Shown here piece after piece: positions 25,111-33,375 of a stretch of DNA of 64,000 bases. Origin of the DNA: Streptomyces sp. CB02980 (GTDB lineage: Bacteria > Actinomycetota > Actinomycetes > Streptomycetales > Streptomycetaceae). The notes beneath the pieces were generated by a model. That model did no database searches. It saw only the letters and a program-made list of their open reading frames with translations, and had not been told where the DNA came from. A program made the translations under genes and the position numbers. Positions within the stretch are counted from its first letter, which is position 1. Each line of letters opens with the position of its first letter. The stretch spans positions 106,127 through 170,126 of the forward strand of contig NZ_JACSCH020000016.1 of the NCBI RefSeq assembly GCF_014451325.2, written 5' to 3'.

Positions 25111-26634
25111 TCAGGCCCGCACCGCCGCCGCGTGCAGGCGCGTAGCGACCCACGCCCCCACCGCCGCGACCCCCGCCATCGGCAGGAAGACCGCCGCGAA
25201 GGCCACCGGATGGGAGCCCGTGGACGTGGACGACGAGACGGCGTGGCCGACCGCGCCGCCGCCCAGCGCCGCGAAGGCCGCGCCGCCCGCGGCGAGGAGC
25301 AGGACGTTCGAGAGGCCGTCGGAGATCTGGAGGGCGGCGGAGTTCGCGCCGACCTCCTCGGGCGCGGAGAGCTTCATGAGCAGCACGCTCGTCGAGGCGA
25401 TCACGGCCCCCATCCCGAGGCAGCCGAGCCCCCAGGCCGCCGCGACCACCCACACCGGCACGGCCGTGATCAGCACGCTCGGCGCCGTCGCGATGGCGAT
25501 CGCGACCAGGACCATGCCGAGGACGACGAGCCGTTCCCGGTACGGCTCCGTCCACGGCCGGGCCTGGATCCAGGAGCCGAGGGCCCAGGTGAGGCCGCCC
25601 GCGGCGAGGGAGAGCCCGGCCAGGGTGGGGCTCAGGCCCCGCTGGGTGACCAGCATCAGCGGCACGAAGGACTCGGCGGCGATGAAGGCGCCCGCGGCGA
25701 TGCCGCGGAGCAGGACGACGGACGGCAGACCGCGGGCAGCCCGGTAGGTGCCGTGCGGAAGGAGCCCGCGGACCGCGGGCACGAGGAACGCGATGCCGGC
25801 CGCCGCCGGCAGCAGGGAGAGCCAGCGCAGCTCCTGGCCGGCGTACTGGAGGAGCGCCGCACCCGCCGAGATGCCGAGCGCGAGCCGGATCCGGCGCCGG
25901 TCCCAGGGCGCGACGGGCGCGGTCGGGTCGGCGGGTCCCGAGGCGGTGCGGCGGATCGCGGGGAGGGCGAGGGCCAGCGGGAAGACGACGAGGACGGGGA
26001 TGCCGACGAAGACCCAGCGCCAGCCGAGGTGCTCGGTGATCGTTCCGGCGGCGAGCGGTCCGACGACGGAGGGGACGACCCAGCTCGCGGCGAACGCGGC
26101 CATGATCGCGGGTCTGAGGTGCTCGGCGTAGGCCCGGCCGACGACCACGTACAACGCGACGATGACGAGCCCCCCGCCGAGGCCCTGGACGGCCCGCCCG
26201 AGGATGAACAGCCACATGGCGCCGGCGGTCCCGGAGAGCAGCAGTCCGGCGGCGAAGGCGCTGATGCCGGCGGTGAGCGGCGCGAGCGGCCCGAGGCGGT
26301 CGGACCACTGCCCGGCCAGGACCATGGCGAAGAGGCTGGTGGTGAAGTAGGCCGAGAAGGCGAAGGCGTAGAGGGGGATGCCGTTCAGCTCGCGGGCGGC
26401 CACGGGCATGGCCGTGCCGACGGCGGTCGCCTCGAAGGCGATGAGCAGGACGACGGAGACCATGCCGATACTGAGCGCCCGGTGGGCCGGACCGAGGACG
26501 GACCCCTTGGTGACGACGGTGTCGGCGCTGTCGACGGTGCTGACGTCGTGCGGGGCAGGGGGTCCGGGTCTCCCGGCGACGTCGGCGGCTATGCCTGCGT
26601 CCGCCTCGGCGTCGCGGGGTTCGAGGGCGCTCAT
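25111..26634 (-). CDS. MFS transporter, multidrug type
   Basis: 507 residues, about 12-14 membrane helices, with a hydrophilic 45-residue N-terminus. Motif A is recognisable as LAGQWSDRLGPLAPL; motif C-like GGLTWALGSWIQ and PSVVGPLAAGTITEHLGWRWVF are typical of drug/H+ antiporters of the DHA2/EmrB-like type. ATG at 26634 sits next to a GGGGG run. Single-gene unit; substrate not deducible. Confidence 0.85.
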   Translation of the reverse strand: MSALEPRDAEADAGIAADVAGRPGPPAPHDVSTVDSADTVVTKGSVLGPAHRALSIGMVSVVLLIAFEATAVGTAMPVAARELNGIPLYAFAFSAYFTTSLFAMVLAGQWSDRLGPLAPLTAGISAFAAGLLLSGTAGAMWLFILGRAVQGLGGGLVIVALYVVVGRAYAEHLRPAIMAAFAASWVVPSVVGPLAAGTITEHLGWRWVFVGIPVLVVFPLALALPAIRRTASGPADPTAPVAPWDRRRIRLALGISAGAALLQYAGQELRWLSLLPAAAGIAFLVPAVRGLLPHGTYRAARGLPSVVLLRGIAAGAFIAAESFVPLMLVTQRGLSPTLAGLSLAAGGLTWALGSWIQARPWTEPYRERLVVLGMVLVAIAIATAPSVLITAVPVWVVAAAWGLGCLGMGAVIASTSVLLMKLSAPEEVGANSAALQISDGLSNVLLLAAGGAAFAALGGGAVGHAVSSSTSTGSHPVAFAAVFLPMAGVAAVGAWVATRLHAAAVRA

Positions 26635-26893
26635 TCCCCCAGAGTAAGAGGTGAAGATGTAAATGACCCCTGTCAGGAGTCCCGGAACGGCTCAGCCCTT
26701 GGACGTACGACGGACGTACCGCGGACGGCGCCACGAACAGCGCCACGGACCCACCGCGGACACACCGCGGCCCCACCGCGAACGCCCGACTGTGAACGCG
26801 ATGTGGCAGCGCCATTGCAGTCCCGTGGCACGACCCCGGAACCTCTTGAGCCCCTCCCGGCCCCCGCCTACGGTCGTACTCGTTGCACCACAC

Positions 26894-26968
26894 GACCGTG
26901 TGCCCGAGTGGTTGAGGGGCCGGCCTGCAAAGCCGGTTACGTCGGTTCGAATCCGATCACGGTCTCCA
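26894..26968 (+). tRNA. tRNA-Cys (GCA)
   Basis: Acceptor stem GACCGTG (26894-26900) pairs with CACGGTC (26958-26964); discriminator U at 26965 and an encoded CCA at 26966-26968. The anticodon stem CCGGC/GCCGG holds loop CTGCAAA, giving anticodon GCA (Cys). T-arm GTCGG-TTCGAAT-CCGAT. U73 and anticodon GCA agree with cysteinyl-tRNA synthetase identity elements. Confidence 0.92.
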
Positions 26969-27406
26969 ATGATCTTCTTTATGGGATCTTCACAAGCCCC
27001 ACCCGCTCGGCTGCTGTCCTGACCGGGCCCGAAGATCGGATGCCTCCGGATCGGACTGAGCGGCCGCGCCGCCGCCTCGCGATCGTTCCGGATTCGCCCC
27101 AGCAAGTTCCACGCCCGCGGAAACACGCCGATCGCCGCCCTCCGGTTCCGCATCAGAGCACGGCTCACCGGGAATCACCCGCACTCGCGGGATCCTCACG
27201 ATGCCCGCAGGCCCGCTTCACGTTCGCAACCGGGACAGCCCGGACTTCCCGGACCCCCGCCCTCCGCAGCCCACCCCGGCCGCACCTCCCGCGCGCGCCC
27301 CTTCGCCCCATCCTTGCCTCCCCCTCGCCTCGGACCCGCCTCCGCGCCTCGATAGGCTCGTCCCCGTCCGTCACCACGGGCGCACGGACGACGGGGGGCA
27401 CGAACG
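26969..27406. other. Gene-free region downstream of tRNA-Cys
   Basis: 438 bp between the tRNA and the first kinase-like gene. No gene, repeat of the tRNA 3' end, or integrase is visible, so there is no sign that the tRNA serves as an attachment site. Promoter for the kinase-like genes is presumably here but was not identified by eye. Confidence 0.4.
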
Positions 27407-28312
27407 GTGGAACAGTCGCGCGCACAGCACGAATCGGCGCGGCAGGAATCCGCGCGGCGGATCGGCCCGCACCGGCTGATCACCCGCCTCGATCCGCCCC
27501 GGACCGTCCTGCCCTGCCGCCGGTTCGTGGGCCGCACCGAGGACGGCGAGCACACCGTGCTGCTCAGCACCCCGCTGCCCGGCACCGATCCCGCCCGGTT
27601 CGCCGCGGAGGCCGACGCCGCCCGCCACCTCATCGGCCCGTGGGTCGCCCCGGTGACGAGCGTGGCCGGCCCCGGCGAGGCCCCCTGGTACGCGAGCCCG
27701 TACGTGCCGGCGCTCCCGCTGCCCGTGGCACTCGCCGTCCACGGCGGCCCGCTGCCCGAGAGCACCGTCCGCGCCGTCGGCGCCGCCCTCGCCGAGGCGC
27801 TGGCCGCCGCGCACGGCCAGGGCCTCACCCACGCCGGGGTGTCCCCCGCCGCCGTCCTGCTCACCGCGGACGGGCCCCGGCTGACCTGCTTCGGCGCGGT
27901 ACGGGCAGCCTCGGCCGACGGCGAGCCGCGCACCGGCCTGCCCGGCCTCGACCCGGGGGCACTCGCCCCCGAACAGGCCGCGGGGGGCCGCCCGCGGCCG
28001 CCGGGCGACGTCTTCGCGCTCGGCGCGGTCCTCGCGTACGCCGCCACCGGTCACACCGTGCCCGAACGGGACGAACTCCCGCCCGCCCTACGCCCGGTGA
28101 TCGCGTCCTGCCTGGCCCGCGACCCGGCCGACCGGCCGACGGCGGCCGCCCTGATGACCGCGCTCGCCCCGCCGACGACGCACGGGACGGTCCTGAACTC
28201 GGCCGGCTCGCTCCTCGCCCCGGGCTGGCTGCCGGGCCGGGTGGTGGCGGCGCTCGCCCGCCAGTCCTCGGAACTCCTCGCCGCCGAACTCCCGGAGCCG
28301 GCAAGGGCCTGA
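27407..28312 (+). CDS. Degenerate Ser/Thr kinase (pseudokinase)
   Basis: 301 residues with the outline of a bacterial Ser/Thr kinase but without its catalytic residues. The glycine loop and VAxK lysine are missing. The catalytic HRDxKPxN loop reads HAGVSPAAVLL (142-152), losing R, D, K and N. DFG reads CFG (161-163). The structural Asp of DVFALGAVLAY (201) and the GLPGLDPGALAPEQ APE-like region remain, so the fold is likely kept. GTG start. Same strand and 59 bp before an active kinase gene; likely a scaffold or regulator of it. Confidence 0.78.
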   Translation: MEQSRAQHESARQESARRIGPHRLITRLDPPRTVLPCRRFVGRTEDGEHTVLLSTPLPGTDPARFAAEADAARHLIGPWVAPVTSVAGPGEAPWYASPYVPALPLPVALAVHGGPLPESTVRAVGAALAEALAAAHGQGLTHAGVSPAAVLLTADGPRLTCFGAVRAASADGEPRTGLPGLDPGALAPEQAAGGRPRPPGDVFALGAVLAYAATGHTVPERDELPPALRPVIASCLARDPADRPTAAALMTALAPPTTHGTVLNSAGSLLAPGWLPGRVVAALARQSSELLAAELPEPARA

Positions 28313-28371
28313 AGCCCGAGCGCCCCTCTTTCCCTCTTCCCGCCCTCCCCCGGACCTGACGGACCTCATCC

Positions 28372-30573
28372 ATGCTGTCGCCCCTGACCCACGACGACCC
28401 GGCCGCGGTCGCCACGTACCGACTCATCGCCCGCCTCGGTTCCGGCGGCATGGGCACGGTCTATCTGGCGCGCACCCCCGGCGGTCGTACCGTCGCCCTG
28501 AAGACCGTGCACGCGCGGCTCGCCACCGACCCGGCGTTCCGGGCCCGTTTCCGGCTGGAGGCGGACGCGGCGCGGATCATCGGCGCCCGCCACGGCGCGG
28601 CCGTCGTCGACGCGGACCCGCTGGCCGAGACGCCGTGGCTGGCCACCGAGTACGTCCTCGGCCCGCCGCTCGACGACGCGGTGGCGCTCGGCGGCCCGCT
28701 CCCCGAGCCGACGGTCCGCGCCCTCGGCGCGGCGCTCGCCGGGGCGCTGGCGCAGCTGCACTCCTCGGACGTGGTGCACCGGGACCTCAAGCCCTCGAAC
28801 GTCCTCGTCACCGCGTACGGACCGAAGATCATCGACTTCGGCATCGCGCGGGCGGCCGGTGACGACCATCTGACCCGCACGGGAGCGGCGGCCGGCACGC
28901 CCGCGTTCATGTCGCCGGAACAGGCGAGCGGGCAGGAACACCCGCCCGCGGGCGATGTGTTCGCGCTCGCCGGCGTCCTGGTCTTCGCCGCGACCGGCCA
29001 CGGCCCCTTCGGTACGGGCTCCGCCGCCGACCTCCTGTACCGCGTCCGCTACGCGGAGCCCGACCTCACCGGCGTACCGGAGGCACTGCTCCCGCTCCTG
29101 ACGGCCTGCCTGTCGAAGGACCCGTCGGCCCGCCCCACCACCAGCACGCTGATCGACCGGCTCCACGACGGCCACGGCGAGTTCGCCGACCATCTGCCGC
29201 CCCTGCTGCTCACCGACATCGCCCGCCGAGCCACGGACGTCTGGCTCCACGCCCCCCACCGCCTGCCGGCCCCGGCGGGTTCGGTGGGCTCGGCTGTGGC
29301 GGAGACGGTGGCGAGCGCGCCGCTCTCGCGGCGGCGGCTGTTCTCGGTGGGCGGCGCGGCACTGTTCGGGGCGGCGGGAGCCGGGGGCGGGGTGTGGGCC
29401 TGGCTGGGTTCGGACAACGACGCCGACGGTACGGCGGGCAAGAGCGGCGTCACCGCAGGCCCCACAGCCATCCCCGCCACCACCGCCTCTGACGGCGCGC
29501 CCGCCGCTCTGTGGCGGGGCGAGTCCCTGGACCGCGAGGAGAGCGTCACGCCGCTGCTCGCCGGGGGTGTCGTGGGGTTCGCGGAGACGGCGTCGTTCCG
29601 GGCATTCGATCCGCAGAGCGGGGCGGTGCTGTGGGAGGACACGATGGCCTCCGACCCCAAGCAGATCACCACGGACGGCACGAACTTCTACACGTCCACC
29701 TACCCGGTCGACGGACCGTCCGCCCTGCAGATCGGTACGCTCGCCGCCCGCACCGGCAAGGCGGCCGCCGGGACGATCACGCTCAAGGGCTTCGAGGGCT
29801 CCCAGTTCGGTACGGAACTCCTCACCGCCGCGGGCGGCGTGCTCTACGCCTCGTCCCGGGTGGGCAGCAGGAACGACGAGGACGACAAGACCGGCTGGCA
29901 TCTGATCGCCGTCAACCTGCGTACGGGCAAGGAGGCATGGCGACAGCCCCACACGGACACCAATGCCCGCCCCTGGCTCGCCCAGGTGGCCGGCGGCCGG
30001 CTGATCCTGGGCAAGAACAGCAGTGACCGGGAATCCTTCCTCGTCCAGGCTCGCGATACGCAGACCGGACGCCAACTGTGGCAGCGTCGCCTGCCGCTGA
30101 AGGACTCCGAGTCCTTCAAGCCCGGCCAGCTCGCGATCGACGAGCAGCACGCGTACTTCGGCGGGGACCGTCTCCGGGCGCTGCGTCTCACCGACGGCAA
30201 GATCGCCTGGGAGTACGGCTCCGGCTCCGCCACCACCTCCTACGGCGTGCCGGCCGTCTCGGGCGGGGTCGTCTACGCACAGGAGAACAGGGACGCCCCG
30301 GGGCTTCTGGCCGTCACGGCCGACTTCGGCATCAGGCGCTGGACGGAGTCACCCTCCGGCCGCTCGCTGACACCCGACTTCTTCGCCACTCCCGTGGTCG
30401 GCGAGAGGTACGTGTACGCGCCCGTACGGGGCGGGCTGAGCGCGGTCGACCCGGACACCGGCCGCTCGGTCTGGGTGTTCCCGACGGACGCCACCCGGTT
30501 CGTCACCGACAAGGAACGGACACGCATCATCGGCGCGGGCGAGACGTCCGTCGTGGCCATCCCCCTCGCCTGA
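28372..30573 (+). CDS. Ser/Thr protein kinase with external PQQ-like beta-propeller
   Basis: 733 residues. Cytoplasmic kinase domain (about 15-275): LGSGGMGTVYLA glycine loop, K44 in VALKTV, HRDLKPSN (136-143), DFG (155-157), APE-equivalent SPEQA. A single membrane helix at about 323-346 is preceded by SRRRLF, a twin-arginine-like motif. The C-terminal 370 residues contain repeated blades (LWEDTMA, AWRQPH, LWQRRL, AWEYGSG) of a PQQ/WD40-like propeller that would lie outside the cell as a sensor. Part of a three-gene kinase-like row beside a type VII cassette. Confidence 0.9.
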   Translation: MLSPLTHDDPAAVATYRLIARLGSGGMGTVYLARTPGGRTVALKTVHARLATDPAFRARFRLEADAARIIGARHGAAVVDADPLAETPWLATEYVLGPPLDDAVALGGPLPEPTVRALGAALAGALAQLHSSDVVHRDLKPSNVLVTAYGPKIIDFGIARAAGDDHLTRTGAAAGTPAFMSPEQASGQEHPPAGDVFALAGVLVFAATGHGPFGTGSAADLLYRVRYAEPDLTGVPEALLPLLTACLSKDPSARPTTSTLIDRLHDGHGEFADHLPPLLLTDIARRATDVWLHAPHRLPAPAGSVGSAVAETVASAPLSRRRLFSVGGAALFGAAGAGGGVWAWLGSDNDADGTAGKSGVTAGPTAIPATTASDGAPAALWRGESLDREESVTPLLAGGVVGFAETASFRAFDPQSGAVLWEDTMASDPKQITTDGTNFYTSTYPVDGPSALQIGTLAARTGKAAAGTITLKGFEGSQFGTELLTAAGGVLYASSRVGSRNDEDDKTGWHLIAVNLRTGKEAWRQPHTDTNARPWLAQVAGGRLILGKNSSDRESFLVQARDTQTGRQLWQRRLPLKDSESFKPGQLAIDEQHAYFGGDRLRALRLTDGKIAWEYGSGSATTSYGVPAVSGGVVYAQENRDAPGLLAVTADFGIRRWTESPSGRSLTPDFFATPVVGERYVYAPVRGGLSAVDPDTGRSVWVFPTDATRFVTDKERTRIIGAGETSVVAIPLA

Positions 30574-30621
30574 TCACTCCCCGCCCCGCTCCTCGATCCT
30601 CCCCGACCGGAAAGAAGCCCC

Positions 30622-32718
30622 GTGACCACGCAACCCCTCGCCACCGGCGACCCGCTCCGGCTCGGCCCGTACCGGCTGCTCGGCGTCCTCGGCGAAGGCG
30701 GCATGGGCAAGGTGTACGTCGGCCGGGACGGCGACGGTGCCCCCGCGGCCGTCAAGGTCCTGCGGCCCGAACTCGCCCACGACCAGCACCTCGCCCAGCG
30801 CTTCGTCCGCGAGGCCGACATGGCGCGGGCCGTCACCAGCAAGGGCGTGGCCCGGGTCCTCGGGGCGCAGACCGAGGGCGGACGGCCGTGGATCGCCGCC
30901 GAGTTCCTGGCCGGGCCGACGCTCGACGAGGCGGTCCGGGCGTACGGACCGATGGACGTGCCGGCGGTCCGCGCGCTCGCGGCCCAGCTCGCCCACACGC
31001 TCCACGACATCCACGCGGCCGGTCTGATCCACCGCGACCTCAAGCCCGCGAACATCGTGCTCACCTCCACCGGTCCGCGGATCATCGACTTCGGCATCGC
31101 CCGCCCCGAGCACGGCCTCACGCTCACGACGACGGGCCAGATCCCGGTCACCCCGGGGTACGGGGCTCCCGAGCAGGTCCTCGGACAGCGGGTCGGACCG
31201 GCCTCGGACGTCTTCTCGCTCGGCGCGGTCCTCGCGTACGCGGCGAGCGGCCGGCGCACCTTCGACGGCGCCCACGTGCCGGCCGTCCAGTACGAGGTCG
31301 TCCACGGCACCCCGGACCTGAGCCTGGTCCCGCCGGAGCTTCAGGACCTGATCGGGCCGTGCCTGGCGAAGGACCCGGCGTACCGCCCGCAGCCTCCGCA
31401 GGTCGCGCAGGCCTTCGCCCCGCCGAAGGGCGCGGACCGGGCCTGGCGCAAGGGTCCGCTCGCCGATGACATCAAGCGGCGCGAGACGGCCACGAAGCGC
31501 CTAACCGCGCCCGCGGACACCGTCGTACCGTCCGGCTCGCCGTCCCGGCGCCGCTTCCTCACCGGCGCCGCCGTGGGCGTGGCGGTCCTGGGCGCAGGTG
31601 GCGGGGCGGGCGCCTGGTGGCTGAACCGCGGCGAGGAGAAGTCGCCCACGGCCGATGTGCCACCCGCCGCGGCAACCCCCGAGGCCGCGTTCGTCTCGGC
31701 CATCGACATGAAGCCGGGCGAGTCCCCGAAGGCACTGTGGGGACCGCTCGACGTGGCGGCGGCCGAGGGCGAACTGCCGCTGCCCGTACGGGATGTGGTG
31801 ATCGTGCAGGCGAAGACGGGCGGCCTCCTCGCCCTGTCCGTCACGAACGGCAGGGAACGCTGGCGTGCCAAGGACATCGACGCGGACGCCGGTTTCGTCT
31901 CCGTCGCCGACCGGCTCGTCGTCGGTGTCGACAGGAACGGCGTCCTGAGCGCGTTCGTCGCCTCCACCGGCGCCCCCGTCTGGCAGACGCAGTCCGACGT
32001 CGACGACGTCCTCGCCGCGGACGACACGCACGTCTACCTGGTGACGAAGGACAACGAACTACGGGCCGTCGACGCCTGGACCCTGGCCACCACCTGGACG
32101 CGCCCGATGACGTCCCCGCGCTCCCAGAACGGCCCCGCGCGGGCGGCCGTGGGAAGGAAGCGGCTGGTGATCCACGGCAGGGACGGCCACTGCGCCGCCC
32201 TGTACACGGCGACGGGCGAGACGGACTGGGAGATCAAGGACCAGGGCACCGACGGCCAGGCCCCGGCACTCGGCGCCAACAACGCCGCCTACTTCGGCGG
32301 CCGCAAACTGACGGCCCGCCGACTCGACCGCGGCGACTTCCTGTGGGAGGAGGAGGCCAGCACCACGGGCGTCTGGGGCACGCCGACCGCCACCGGCGAC
32401 CTCGTCTTCGCGATGAACAGGTACAACGCCTACCGGTACTCCACCATGCGCGACGTGCGCTTCCCCGTCTCCGACTGGTACGAGGTCATGGACGGAACGG
32501 GCCCCGGCACCGTCAACCCGCCGGCCGTCGAGGGCGCGACGGTCTGGCTCCACTCCCCGGACAACAGCCACATACAGGTCGTCCACAAGGCCACCCACGC
32601 ACGCCTCTTCGTCATCGAGATGAAGCGCCAGGGCACCTACCAGCTGGCGAGCGGCGGCAACCGGGTCTTCATCGCCCGGGGCGGCCGGATCGGGGCGCTT
32701 CCGGTGCTCGGGGTGTAG
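30622..32718 (+). CDS. Ser/Thr protein kinase with external PQQ-like beta-propeller
   Basis: 698 residues, paralogous in layout to the previous gene. Kinase domain about 16-270: LGEGGMGKVYVGRD, K45 (AAVKVL), HRDLKPAN (137-144), DFG (156-158). The juxtamembrane motif SRRRFLTG (308-315) directly before the helix AAVGVAVLGAGGGAGAWWL matches the twin-arginine consensus. The outer part repeats propeller blades (ERWRAKDID, PVWQTQSDV, TTWTRP, TDWEIKDQ, FLWEEEA). GTG start with GGAAAG upstream. Stops 6 bp before the stop of the convergent lipoprotein gene. Confidence 0.9.
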   Translation: MTTQPLATGDPLRLGPYRLLGVLGEGGMGKVYVGRDGDGAPAAVKVLRPELAHDQHLAQRFVREADMARAVTSKGVARVLGAQTEGGRPWIAAEFLAGPTLDEAVRAYGPMDVPAVRALAAQLAHTLHDIHAAGLIHRDLKPANIVLTSTGPRIIDFGIARPEHGLTLTTTGQIPVTPGYGAPEQVLGQRVGPASDVFSLGAVLAYAASGRRTFDGAHVPAVQYEVVHGTPDLSLVPPELQDLIGPCLAKDPAYRPQPPQVAQAFAPPKGADRAWRKGPLADDIKRRETATKRLTAPADTVVPSGSPSRRRFLTGAAVGVAVLGAGGGAGAWWLNRGEEKSPTADVPPAAATPEAAFVSAIDMKPGESPKALWGPLDVAAAEGELPLPVRDVVIVQAKTGGLLALSVTNGRERWRAKDIDADAGFVSVADRLVVGVDRNGVLSAFVASTGAPVWQTQSDVDDVLAADDTHVYLVTKDNELRAVDAWTLATTWTRPMTSPRSQNGPARAAVGRKRLVIHGRDGHCAALYTATGETDWEIKDQGTDGQAPALGANNAAYFGGRKLTARRLDRGDFLWEEEASTTGVWGTPTATGDLVFAMNRYNAYRYSTMRDVRFPVSDWYEVMDGTGPGTVNPPAVEGATVWLHSPDNSHIQVVHKATHARLFVIEMKRQGTYQLASGGNRVFIARGGRIGALPVLGV

Positions 32719-32724
32719 GTCGCC

Positions 32725-33375
32725 TCACGGCCGCGCCGTCGCCGGTACGCCCTCGACCAGCTCCGTGCCCGCACATCCCAGCTCGGCGGCCACATGCCGG
32801 GCCGCCGCGTTGGTGAGGGTGATCTGCTCGTCCCTGATCGCCGGGTGATCGGCCTCGTTCTCGTCCGCCCGGTCCAACTCGGCGACGAGAACGATCTCGT
32901 GGGCCGGCGCGGGCATCCGGCAGGTGAAGTAGATGGAGGCGTGGAGGAGGGCGGACGTGGCCCGTCGGCCGGTGGAATAGAACGTCGCGAATTCCTTCAC
33001 AGCATCGCCCTTGGGGACCGCGAGGGCCTCCCGGAGGGTGATGCCCAGGACGTTCTTCTCGTCCCCGGCCGTCTCCAGCTTGCAGAACGGAATGTCCCGC
33101 ATCCGCTCCTTGCCGCTCTGCGGCGTCCGGGCCGCCTTCCTCAGGTCCGTGAGGACCCTCTCCGGCTCGGATCCGTCACTCGTCAGCGACGCGCCCTTGC
33201 CCGCGATGGCGTCCAGCGCGGAGGTCACAGCGGGATCACCGGCGAATCCACCGCACACCTCCGAAGCCGACTGCCCCTTGGCCGTCGCGTCGTCGCCCCC
33301 GGAGGAACAGGCCGTCGCGGACAGGGTGAGCAACACCAGCCCTGCCCAGACGCCCCGTGCGCGGATCGCTGTCAT
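32725..33375 (-). CDS. Lipoprotein coupled to the type VII cassette
   Basis: 216 residues. Signal peptide with lipobox LSATAC-SS (Cys23 lipidated), so the protein is anchored on the outer face of the membrane. The rest is soluble, with three further cysteines (CGGF, FCKLE, GCAGT). The start overlaps the stop of the 780-residue gene (ATGA), so the two are translationally coupled and probably work together. I recognise no named family. It could be an immunity or partner protein, but that is inference from coupling. Confidence 0.8.
   Translation of the reverse strand: MTAIRARGVWAGLVLLTLSATACSSGGDDATAKGQSASEVCGGFAGDPAVTSALDAIAGKGASLTSDGSEPERVLTDLRKAARTPQSGKERMRDIPFCKLETAGDEKNVLGITLREALAVPKGDAVKEFATFYSTGRRATSALLHASIYFTCRMPAPAHEIVLVAELDRADENEADHPAIRDEQITLTNAAARHVAAELGCAGTELVEGVPATARP

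Noticed and set aside
26894-27406. tRNA-Cys considered as an attachment site of an integrated element
   Set aside because: No duplicate of the tRNA 3' end, no integrase or excisionase, and codon use of the following genes is ordinary.
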